Of a stretch of 6,335 bases of DNA, positions 1 through 6,335 are shown piece after piece. A program made the translations under genes and the position numbers. The first letter of the stretch is position 1, and each line of letters opens with the position of its first letter. Origin of the DNA: Candidatus Delongbacteria bacterium (GTDB lineage Bacteria; UBA4055); the NCBI GenBank assembly GCA_013139625.1, contig WTAK01000408.1, positions 1-6,335 of the forward strand. Direction: 5' to 3'. Under the pieces are notes generated by a model, which worked only from the letters and a program-made list of their open reading frames with translations, did no database searches and was not told the DNA's origin.

Positions 1-2
1 TT

Positions 3-2231
3 ATCACGGATGTTGAGTTTGAGAAGAATAATATTCATGATAATCTTGCAGGTATTAAACTTTGTGAACACGTAAGAGAGAACGACAAAAGAACTCCTAT
101 TTTGCTGCAATCTTCAAATGAAGATAATAGGTCTAAATCTAAGAAATTCAATGCAGGATTTATTAATAAACAGTCAAGTACTTTATTAAACGAATTGGTT
201 GAATTTGTTCAGGTAAGATTTGGATTTGGTGATTTTATTTTCAGAGAACCGGTTAATTTCGAACCTGTTGCAAGAGCTTCAAATCTCAGAGAATTGCAGA
301 AATGTTTAAAAACTATTCCGGATGAATCATTGGCCTATCATGCTAATAAAGATCACTTTTCCAAGTGGCTACGAGCAAGAACTTTATTTCCATTGGCTAA
401 GATTTTTAGAACAAAAAATATTCGAGATTTTAAAACTACGGAAGAAATAAGAGCATATCTTATTAATATCATCATATACTACCGAAGAAACAGCAGCCGT
501 GGTATTATTGCCCATTTCAACAAAGATAGATTTGATGAGGTTTCAGGATTTTCAAGATTAGGACTTGGACAACTTGGTGGTAAAGCCAGAGGTTTGGCTT
601 TCTCTGACTATGTTCTTAAGAAATATAAAATGAACTATAAATACGATAATGTTGTATTGTCAATACCTCAAACTGTAGTTATTTCAACTGATATATTTAC
701 TGAGTTTATGGAACACAATAATCTTTATGGTATTGCTCACAGCACCGGCAATGATCAAATAATACTCAACGCATTCGTAAAAGCAAGATTTCCTGACTCT
801 ATAATGCCTGATGTTAAGATACTTCTTGAAAGAATGGAGCGGCCTTTAGCAATAAGGTCATCAAGTTTACTGGAAGATTCTACATATCAACCTTTTGCGG
901 GTATATATTCGACATACATGATACCGAACAATAATCCCGATTTTAAAGTAAGATTGACAGAGCTTTGCAATGCTATCAAATGTGTTTTTGCATCAACATT
1001 TTTCCAAAATAGTAAAAAATATTTGAAAGCTACGAAAAATGTTATAGATGAAGAAAAAATGGCTGTGATCATCCAGGAAATATCAGGTAGGACATACGGC
1101 GATACTCATTATCCTACTTTCTCTGGAGTAGCAAGATCGATCAACAATTATCCTGTTGGTTATGAAGAAGCTGATAAATGTATCGTAAATATTGCTGCAG
1201 GATTAGGTAAAACAATTGTGGATGGAAAAACATCACTGAGATTTTCTCCAGACTTTCCACAGAACATAATTCAGCTTTCTTCAACCGAATCAACGATAAA
1301 TAATACCCAAAAGAAATTCTATGCATTGGACTTAAAAGAGTTAACATTTAAACCAAGCACAAATGATAGTGAAAATCTTCTTGAACAGGGTATTTACGAA
1401 GGTGTTAAAAATGAATCTTTTGAAAATATAGTCTCAACATTAGACTACGAGAATAATGTAATAAGAGATAATTTTCATTATAAAGGACCTAAATTCCTAA
1501 CATTTGCCAATATTCTTAAAAGAGAAACTTTTCCGTTAAGCAAAATACTAATTGAAGTTCTTTCGTTGCTGGAAAAGTCTATGAACAATCCGGTTGAAAT
1601 AGAATTTGCTGTAAATATTGGGCAAAATAATCATATCCACTATTTCGACCTTTTACAAGCCAGACCTATAGTTTCAGGATTTGAAACTTTAGATATTGAT
1701 GTAGAATCTTCTCATGAAAACAACTGTATAATCAAATCAGCTAATGCACTCGGTAACGGCACAATCGATGATATCTACGATGTGATATTTGTTAAGCCGG
1801 AAGCTTTTGATCCGGCTAAAACACAAACTATTGCTGAAACCATAAAAATGCTTAATTTGAAAATGGTACTTAAGAATAAGAAGTATATTTTGATCGGCCC
1901 CGGTAGGTGGGGAACTTCAGATCCATGGCTTGGGATCTCGGTCAAGTGGGCTGACATATCACAATCATCCGTTATTGTGGAAGCAGGATTACCTGATTTT
2001 ATAATTGAACAGAGTCAAGGATCACATTTTTTCCATAATATAACAACTTTTGGGATAATTTATTTCACTGTAAACCCTTACAAAAACGATGGTTTTTACG
2101 ATGGTGACTTTTTAAATAAGCAGACGGCTGTTTTCGAAAATGAATTTGTTAAGCATATACGCTTTACTGATCCGGTCATTGTTAAAACTGACGGAAGAAC
2201 CGGTAATGGGGTTATTTTAAAACCTGATTAA
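3..2231 (+). CDS. Receiver domain fused to PEP synthase-like ATP-grasp domain (5'-truncated)
   Basis: The frame is open from the window edge, so the true start lies upstream; the TTG at 102 falls inside the receiver fold and is not the start. Residues are counted from the first visible codon (742 visible). Residues 1-75 look like the second half of a response-regulator receiver domain: probable phospho-acceptor D3 in ITDVEF, S37 in ILLQSS and K56 in FINK. Residues 75-180 form a mostly helical connector containing HFSKWLRAR. Residues 185-557 are a PEP synthase/PPDK N-terminal ATP-grasp domain. K194 (LGGKARG), R285 (AIRSSS), E532/E534 (VEIEF), and Q552 and R554 (LLQARPI) match the PPDK nucleotide-site residues, with Glu in place of the usual Asp at 532. 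The last 190 residues hold IGPGRWG (from 631) and SQGSHFFHN (H675). No phosphohistidine motif of the GGxTSH type and no TIM barrel follow, so this is not a full PEP synthase. Inferred role: ATP-dependent enzyme or regulator controlled by phosphorylation. Domain calls are firm; the function is unknown. Confidence 0.85.
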   Translation: MTDVEFEKNNIHDNLAGIKLCEHVRENDKRTPILLQSSNEDNRSKSKKFNAGFINKQSSTLLNELVEFVQVRFGFGDFIFREPVNFEPVARASNLRELQKCLKTIPDESLAYHANKDHFSKWLRARTLFPLAKIFRTKNIRDFKTTEEIRAYLINIIIYYRRNSSRGIIAHFNKDRFDEVSGFSRLGLGQLGGKARGLAFSDYVLKKYKMNYKYDNVVLSIPQTVVISTDIFTEFMEHNNLYGIAHSTGNDQIILNAFVKARFPDSIMPDVKILLERMERPLAIRSSSLLEDSTYQPFAGIYSTYMIPNNNPDFKVRLTELCNAIKCVFASTFFQNSKKYLKATKNVIDEEKMAVIIQEISGRTYGDTHYPTFSGVARSINNYPVGYEEADKCIVNIAAGLGKTIVDGKTSLRFSPDFPQNIIQLSSTESTINNTQKKFYALDLKELTFKPSTNDSENLLEQGIYEGVKNESFENIVSTLDYENNVIRDNFHYKGPKFLTFANILKRETFPLSKILIEVLSLLEKSMNNPVEIEFAVNIGQNNHIHYFDLLQARPIVSGFETLDIDVESSHENNCIIKSANALGNGTIDDIYDVIFVKPEAFDPAKTQTIAETIKMLNLKMVLKNKKYILIGPGRWGTSDPWLGISVKWADISQSSVIVEAGLPDFIIEQSQGSHFFHNITTFGIIYFTVNPYKNDGFYDGDFLNKQTAVFENEFVKHIRFTDPVIVKTDGRTGNGVILKPD

Positions 2232-2249
2232 TTTTTGTTAAAATATCAC

Positions 2250-2280
2250 TTGACTGGGATTGTATAATAATAAATATTAC
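2250..2280 (+). promoter_or_regulatory. Possible promoter ahead of the glutamate dehydrogenase gene
   Basis: The 77-base gap 2232-2308 is strongly AT-rich. It contains a perfect TATAAT at 2263-2268 and a TTGACT at 2250-2255. These two are only 7 bases apart, so they cannot serve as one sigma70 pair. TTGACT could pair with the weak box TATTAC (2275-2280) at a 19-base spacing, or TATAAT could work with a poor upstream box (TTGTTA, 2235-2240, 22-base spacing). A promoter here would let the dehydrogenase be expressed separately from the upstream fusion gene. No convincing terminator hairpin is visible in the gap, so read-through is also possible. This is a weak call. Confidence 0.3.
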
Positions 2281-2299
2281 TATAAAATAAAACTTAATT

Positions 2300-2304
2300 G
2301 GAGA
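2300..2304 (+). promoter_or_regulatory. Ribosome binding site of the glutamate dehydrogenase gene
   Basis: GGAGA lies 4 bases before the ATG at 2309. It is the clearest Shine-Dalgarno match in the window and supports that start. Confidence 0.65.
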
Positions 2305-2308
2305 TAAA

Positions 2309-3595
2309 ATGGAAACTAAATCATTCAACGCTTTCAAAATGGCTCAACAACAGTTCGACCATGCTGCAGATATACTTGAATTGGACGAAGCTACCAGAGA
2401 TTTTTTGAGAAATCCAATGAGAGAATTTCATTTTAATATTTCTATTACAATGGATGATGGATCAAAAAAAATATTTCGTGGATTCAGATCTATGCATAAC
2501 GACTCAAGAGGACCTGCAAAAGGTGGTATTAGATTCCACCCTCAAGAAACTATTGATACCGTAAGAGCATTATCAATGTGGATGACTTGGAAAACATCAG
2601 TTGCAGATATTCCACTTGGCGGTGGTAAAGGCGGTGTGATATGTGACCCTCATAATTTAAGTCTCAGAGAGCAAGAACAAATTTGCAGAGGCTGGGTAAG
2701 GCAAATATATAAAAATGTTGGCCCTTTCACTGACATACCTGCGCCTGATGTAATGACAAATCCTCAGCATATGCTTTGGATGCTAGATGAATATGAAACT
2801 ATCTCAGGGCAAAAACAGCCCGGTTTTATTACAGGCAAACCTGTAGGAATGGGCGGTTCTTTAGGGAGAACTGAAGCAACTGGTTATGGAGTTATAATAA
2901 CTGTTAGGGAAGCTTTAAAGAAATTAAAATTGAAAACTAAAGATACGACTATGAGTCTTCAAGGATTCGGAAATGTAAGTCAATATGCAATTGAACTTTA
3001 TACTCAAATGGGTGGAAAGGTGATCTGTGTTTCTTGCTGGGACCAAAAAGATCAAAAAAGTTATTCCTTCAAAAAAGAATCCGGTATTGAGCTTAGCGAA
3101 TTGCAGGGAATTACAGATCAGTTTGGTGGAATAGACAAGGAAAAAGCTAAAGATCTTGGATATGAAGTACTTGATGGCAATGTCTGGTTAGAGCAAGACG
3201 TTGATATTTTAGTACCCGCTGCACTGGAAAACCAAATTACTCAAGAAAATGCGAATAAAATATCGTCTCGTGTTAAGATAATCTCTGAAGGAGCTAACGG
3301 CCCGACAACTCCTGATGCTGATAAGGTCATTAAAGATAAAGGTATTTTCATGATACCTGATTTCCTTGCAAATGCGGGTGGAGTTATTTGTAGCTATTTT
3401 GAGCAAGTTCAATGTAATATGAATTATTTTTGGTCAAAAGACGAAGTTTTAGGGAAACTTGATCAAAAGATGACATTTGCATTCAATGCAGTTACTCAAT
3501 TCGCTGATAAACACGATCTATATATGAGAGATGCAGCATATATAATTGCTGTCGAACGTGTTTCTAAAGCATGCAAAAGTCGTGGTTGGGTGTAA
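2309..3595 (+). CDS. gdhA: Glutamate dehydrogenase (Glu/Leu/Phe/Val dehydrogenase family)
   Basis: This complete 428-residue protein has the usual length for the hexameric ~420-residue class. It catalyses reversible oxidative deamination of glutamate to 2-oxoglutarate and ammonium with NAD(P) in the cytoplasm. The N-terminal substrate domain shows GPAKGGIRFHP (K71), WKTSVADIPLGGGKGG (K95 and K107, the latter matching the catalytic lysine) and PAPDVMTN (D147, catalytic aspartate). The Rossmann domain starts near TGYGV (191) and has the dinucleotide loop GFGNVS (219-224). NAGGVICSYFEQVQ (355-368) supplies S362. Together, K71 and S362 match the pair that binds the glutamate side-chain carboxylate, which favours glutamate over leucine or phenylalanine as substrate. 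At the end of the second Rossmann strand the sequence is VSCWD; D245 may correspond to the acidic P7 residue of the clostridial NAD enzyme, so NAD use is possible but unproven. The start is supported by GGAGA. The gene sits between two paralogous ATP-grasp genes. Family call is very secure; cofactor is open. Confidence 0.95.
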   Translation: METKSFNAFKMAQQQFDHAADILELDEATRDFLRNPMREFHFNISITMDDGSKKIFRGFRSMHNDSRGPAKGGIRFHPQETIDTVRALSMWMTWKTSVADIPLGGGKGGVICDPHNLSLREQEQICRGWVRQIYKNVGPFTDIPAPDVMTNPQHMLWMLDEYETISGQKQPGFITGKPVGMGGSLGRTEATGYGVIITVREALKKLKLKTKDTTMSLQGFGNVSQYAIELYTQMGGKVICVSCWDQKDQKSYSFKKESGIELSELQGITDQFGGIDKEKAKDLGYEVLDGNVWLEQDVDILVPAALENQITQENANKISSRVKIISEGANGPTTPDADKVIKDKGIFMIPDFLANAGGVICSYFEQVQCNMNYFWSKDEVLGKLDQKMTFAFNAVTQFADKHDLYMRDAAYIIAVERVSKACKSRGWV

Positions 3596-3616
3596 AATCG
3601 TGGTCGGCTATAAAAT
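3581..3616 (+). repeat. Two tandem 18-base copies spanning the end of the dehydrogenase gene
   Basis: Copy 1 (3581-3598) begins cgtggttggg and copy 2 (3599-3616) begins cgtggtcggc. They match at 15 of 18 positions. Copy 1 encodes the final Arg-Gly-Trp-Val, the TAA stop and one more codon. Because 18 is a multiple of three, copy 2 reads in the same frame as Arg-Gly-Arg-Leu and a second TAA (3611-3613). It makes up about half of the 35-base gap before the next gene. The simplest reading is a small tandem duplication, now decaying in the non-coding copy. Confidence 0.75.
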
Positions 3617-3621
3617 AAAAT

Positions 3622-3628
3622 AGGGTGA
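3622..3628 (+). promoter_or_regulatory. Ribosome binding site deciding the start of the second ATP-grasp gene
   Basis: AGGGTGA ends 2 bases before the ATG at 3631, which puts its GG pair 5 bases upstream of that ATG. An alternative GTG at 3625 lies inside this motif and has no Shine-Dalgarno sequence of its own at a useful distance, so ATG 3631 is the better start. Confidence 0.55.
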
Positions 3629-3630
3629 AT

Positions 3631-5364
3631 ATGAGTTTATCTGAATTCAATAGATCTTTCTTTGGCAGTGACCAAAAAGTATCTTTCATCGGCGATGGCG
3701 AATTAGGTGGAAAAGCCGGTAGCTTAAAATTATTTAATGATATTTTGAAAGATAGTGATTTTTCTGAATTTAAAAGAATTGACATTGATATTCCTACTTT
3801 TACAGTTCTTAGAACAGATATTTTTGACCAGTTCATGTCACAAAACAATCTTTATGATGTAGCTTATTCAGATCTTAGTGATGATGAGATAGCAATTGCT
3901 TTCCAAAATGCATCATTGCCTTTTACTGTTCTTGGTGATCTCAGAGAATTGATGTCAGAGGTTCATGTTCCGTTGGCTATCAGATCTTCGAGTATGCTTG
4001 AAGATGCAAAGTACAGACCCTTTGCAGGTATCTATGCTACTAAAATGATCCCGAATAATCAGTTTGATACTGATACTCGCTTCAAAAAATTAATGGAAGC
4101 TATTAAGTATGTCTATGCCTCAACCTTCTTTCACGGTGCTAAAGAATATTTCAAGGCAGCAGAACTAGATATTAAAGAAGAAAAAATGGCTGTAATAATT
4201 CAGGAGATCATAGGAAAAAGATACGATGATAGATTTTACCCTGAATTATCAGGTGTCGCAAAATCTTATAATTACTACCCTATGAGTTACTCAAAGCCGG
4301 AGGATGGTGTTGTCAGTTTAGGATTTGGTTTGGGTAAAACCATCGTAGATGGAGGATTAGCATGGATATATTCACCAAAACGCCCCAACAAACCTCCTCC
4401 ATTCAGTTCCGTGAAAGATATGTTAAGTCTAACTCAAACTGAATTCTGGTCGGTTAACATGGGTGAACCTCCTGCTTATGATCCGACAAGCGAGACAGAG
4501 TATATGTTTAAGGATAATATTTATACTGCTGAAGATGATGATACTCTTAAGCATTTAGCCTCCACATATGATCATGTAACTGAAAGATTGACGATCGGTA
4601 CCGGTAAAAAAGGTGCAAGAGTTTTAAATTTCGCCCCATTGCTTTCACTTGAATTGATACCTGTGAATGATCTATTGAAAAAATTAATGAAACTCTGCGA
4701 AGAAAAGGTAAAGTCACCTGTAGAAATTGAATTTGCAATGACATTATCTCAAAATTCTGATCCTGAAAAACCTTATAGATTTGGTTTATTGCAAGTCAGA
4801 CCTATGGTCGTGAATGATACGGATGTAACCTTAGATAAAAGTGAACTTGCGTCAAAAGATACGATCATTGCTTCTGAACATGTCCTTGGGAACGGAATAT
4901 TCGATGATATAAAAGACATTGTTTATGTTAAGCATGATAAATTTGATCCTTCCAAAACAACTGAGATCGCAAAAAGTATTTCAGAGATAAATTCAAAATT
5001 ATTGAAAGAAAAAATGCCCTATTTATTAATTGGATATGGTCGTTGGGGAAGTTCAGATACATCACTTGGTATTCCGGTTGAGTGGAGTCAGATATCCGGA
5101 GCTAAAATAATTGTTGAAGCAAGCTTAGAGAATATGAATATTGAATTCAGTCAAGGATCACATTTTTTCCATAATCTGACAAGTTTTAAGATCCCATATT
5201 TTTACTTACCGTTAAGAAGCGATTATGCAGTTAAGTGGGATTGGATAGAAACTCAAGAACTTATTCAAGATTGCGATCATGTGTGTCATGTACGAATAAA
5301 ACAACCTTTGAGCATTACCGTTGATGGTAAAAATAGAATGGGTGTAATAAAAAAAGAGATATGA
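3631..5364 (+). CDS. Stand-alone PEP/pyruvate-binding ATP-grasp protein, paralogue of the upstream fusion
   Basis: This complete 577-residue protein aligns by eye along its whole length with the last 560 or so residues of the fusion gene at 3-2231, without the receiver domain or helical connector. Residues 20-393 are the PEP synthase/PPDK N-terminal ATP-grasp domain: K28 (LGGKAGS), R118 (AIRSSS), FGLGKTIVDGG near 232, E365/E367 (VEIEF), and Q388 and R390 (LLQVRPM). These match the nucleotide-site residues of PPDK, so ATP binding is likely. The last 185 residues form the same C-terminal module, with IGYGRWG (467-473; the paralogue has Pro in place of Tyr) and SQGSHFFHN (507-515). The phosphohistidine and TIM-barrel domains of true PEP synthase (about 800 residues) or PPDK (about 880) are absent, so PEP formation by this protein alone is not expected. 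No signal peptide or membrane segment is seen, so it should be cytoplasmic. It ends 4 bases before the next gene, suggesting translational coupling. Database names such as 'PEP synthase' would overstate what is known. Confidence 0.85.
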   Translation: MSLSEFNRSFFGSDQKVSFIGDGELGGKAGSLKLFNDILKDSDFSEFKRIDIDIPTFTVLRTDIFDQFMSQNNLYDVAYSDLSDDEIAIAFQNASLPFTVLGDLRELMSEVHVPLAIRSSSMLEDAKYRPFAGIYATKMIPNNQFDTDTRFKKLMEAIKYVYASTFFHGAKEYFKAAELDIKEEKMAVIIQEIIGKRYDDRFYPELSGVAKSYNYYPMSYSKPEDGVVSLGFGLGKTIVDGGLAWIYSPKRPNKPPPFSSVKDMLSLTQTEFWSVNMGEPPAYDPTSETEYMFKDNIYTAEDDDTLKHLASTYDHVTERLTIGTGKKGARVLNFAPLLSLELIPVNDLLKKLMKLCEEKVKSPVEIEFAMTLSQNSDPEKPYRFGLLQVRPMVVNDTDVTLDKSELASKDTIIASEHVLGNGIFDDIKDIVYVKHDKFDPSKTTEIAKSISEINSKLLKEKMPYLLIGYGRWGSSDTSLGIPVEWSQISGAKIIVEASLENMNIEFSQGSHFFHNLTSFKIPYFYLPLRSDYAVKWDWIETQELIQDCDHVCHVRIKQPLSITVDGKNRMGVIKKEI

Positions 5365-5368
5365 TCTT

Positions 5369-6335
5369 ATGAAAAATGATAAATTACTTTCTAAACTTAT
5401 CAATGATCTGAACGAAAGAGCTAAAGAATCAAAATGTCTTTATGAAATACAGAACCTTTTGAATGATCCAAAAAACTCTTTCGATGATGTTTGTTATAAT
5501 ATGGTTACCATACTTCCTATGGGATGGCAATTCCCCGAAATATGTAAAGCTCAATTGATCTTCAAAAATAAGATGTATCAAGTTGAAGAGTTTGAGGAAA
5601 CAGCTTGGTACCAAGAGTCTCCAATTATAATTAATGGGAAAACTATTGGGCAAATTAATGTTTTCTATACAGAAGAAAGACCGCTAGCTGATATTGGACC
5701 ATTTCTGAAAGAAGAAGTTGATCTAATACAAACTATTGGAAAACAATTCGAATTATACGCATTGCATCAACAACTTAAAATTATTTTTGATAATACCGCA
5801 AATTTGAAAAAATCACCTGAAAATGAATGGAGACTTATTCTTGATCTTCTTAGAAGAACGGACCCAAATCTTGCTGTAAGGATTTCCCGAAAAATGATCA
5901 ATTTTTTATGCCTATCTGGTGTAAAGGAAGCGGAATCTTTACTTGAAAATTTTAATGTCCCTGAAAATATGGACAATGAACATAATTGCCCATATCAATT
6001 AGCCGACGATATTGATTCTATGACATTGATCTGTGAAGTATTTAAAGTTGCCGAAGATAATTTAAATGAGAATGAGATCTTATCAAATATTTACAAATGG
6101 ATAAAACAGGAAAGCTCTGTTTTTATGTCCAGCATCTTGAACAATGATGCATCAGGAATGGATGAACTTATCAGTGCATTGGAAAAATATCACTTTCTAT
6201 CTGAACAGGGTCTTGAATTATCCCAGTTAAGAGAAAAAAGCTTCCGAGTAGCCTTGATCAGAAGATTTATGTCAGACCAGGGAGATTTTATAGATATCGC
6301 AAAACAACATCTAAAAGTAAGTTCCTTTTATGACC
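5369..6335 (+). CDS. GAF-like sensory protein, probable N-terminal half of a third PEP/pyruvate-binding protein (3'-truncated)
   Basis: The frame opens at ATG 5369 and runs off the window with 322 codons visible and no stop. An in-frame TAA at 5348-5350 leaves no earlier ATG, GTG or TTG start, and a weak AGAG (5355-5358) lies 10 bases upstream. Residues 1-25 are helical and charged (LNERAKESKCLYEI). Residues 25-130 read like a small GAF-type sensor: ILPMGWQFPEICKAQLIF, then IIINGKTIGQINVFY, then GPFLKEEVDLIQTIGKQF. Residues 153-195 (EWRLILDLLRRTDPNLAVRI and onward) and 225-322 are helical, ending in IAKQHLKVSSFYD. From memory, this order (sensor, WRxILDLLRRTDP segment, helices, then an LGGK-type ATP-grasp domain) occurs in long PEP/pyruvate-binding proteins, so the missing part may be another ATP-grasp domain. 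No ATP-grasp motif is visible inside the window. A histidine kinase or other sensor protein is the alternative. The 4-base gap after the preceding stop points to one operon. Confidence 0.7.
   Translation, partial: MKNDKLLSKLINDLNERAKESKCLYEIQNLLNDPKNSFDDVCYNMVTILPMGWQFPEICKAQLIFKNKMYQVEEFEETAWYQESPIIINGKTIGQINVFYTEERPLADIGPFLKEEVDLIQTIGKQFELYALHQQLKIIFDNTANLKKSPENEWRLILDLLRRTDPNLAVRISRKMINFLCLSGVKEAESLLENFNVPENMDNEHNCPYQLADDIDSMTLICEVFKVAEDNLNENEILSNIYKWIKQESSVFMSSILNNDASGMDELISALEKYHFLSEQGLELSQLREKSFRVALIRRFMSDQGDFIDIAKQHLKVSSFYD

Noticed and set aside
102..104. TTG as the start of the first gene
   Set aside because: The frame is open back to the window edge, and the codons before it read as receiver-domain sequence (ITDVEF, KLCEHVREN), so the gene starts outside the window.
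2250..2268. TTGACT and TATAAT as a matched -35/-10 pair
   Set aside because: Only 7 bases separate them; a sigma70 promoter needs about 16-19.
2232..2308. Terminator after the first gene
   Set aside because: The gap holds only weak A/T complementarity (TTTT-GTT-AAAA) and no GC-rich stem followed by a T run.
3625..3627. GTG as an earlier start of the second ATP-grasp gene
   Set aside because: It overlaps the Shine-Dalgarno-like AGGGTGA that serves ATG 3631 and would add only two residues without its own ribosome binding site.
3631..5364. Calling the ATP-grasp genes PEP synthase (ppsA) or pyruvate phosphate dikinase (ppdK)
   Set aside because: Both lack the phosphohistidine domain and the TIM barrel needed for those reactions, so the gene symbols would be misleading.
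5361..5372. ATG at 5361 as start of the last gene
   Set aside because: It reads Met-Ile-Leu-stop; ATG 5369 opens the long frame.
887..5976. Open frames of 60-94 codons on the minus strand
   Set aside because: All lie opposite well-supported + strand genes, lack recognisable domains and have no independent sign of coding; they are antisense shadows.

Overview
The window carries four protein-coding genes, all on the + strand. Two are cut by the window edges and two are complete. The DNA is AT-rich (by eye roughly one third G+C) and tightly packed, with intergenic gaps of 77, 35 and 4 bases. I see no tRNA, rRNA, CRISPR array, transposase or credible minus-strand gene. Gene content and protein style suggest a free-living anaerobic or sediment-type bacterium of the Bacteroidota/Cloacimonadota/Delongbacteria sort. 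That placement comes from remembered similarity of the proteins and is weak.

Layout: (1) Bases 3-2231 hold the 3' part of a signalling-type fusion gene: a response-regulator receiver domain, a helical connector, a PEP synthase/PPDK-type ATP-grasp (PEP/pyruvate-binding) domain and a C-terminal module of about 190 residues. (2) Bases 2309-3595 hold a complete glutamate dehydrogenase, preceded by an AT-rich 77-base gap with a possible promoter. (3) Bases 3631-5364 hold a second ATP-grasp protein, paralogous to the first over the ATP-grasp and C-terminal modules but with no receiver domain. (4) Bases 5369 to the window end hold the 5' part of a gene with a GAF-like sensory N-terminus. It resembles the N-terminal half of larger PEP/pyruvate-binding proteins, so it may be a third member of the set.

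How they may work together: genes 1 and 3 keep the residues that bind ATP in PEP synthase/PPDK. Neither has the swivelling phosphohistidine domain or the PEP/pyruvate TIM barrel, so neither can run the classical pyruvate-to-PEP reaction alone. Their attachment to different sensory inputs (receiver, none, GAF-like) and their position around glutamate dehydrogenase suggest an uncharacterised regulatory or phosphotransfer system near the carbon/nitrogen junction (PEP, pyruvate, 2-oxoglutarate, glutamate). The domain content and synteny are read from the sequence; the joint function is inference.
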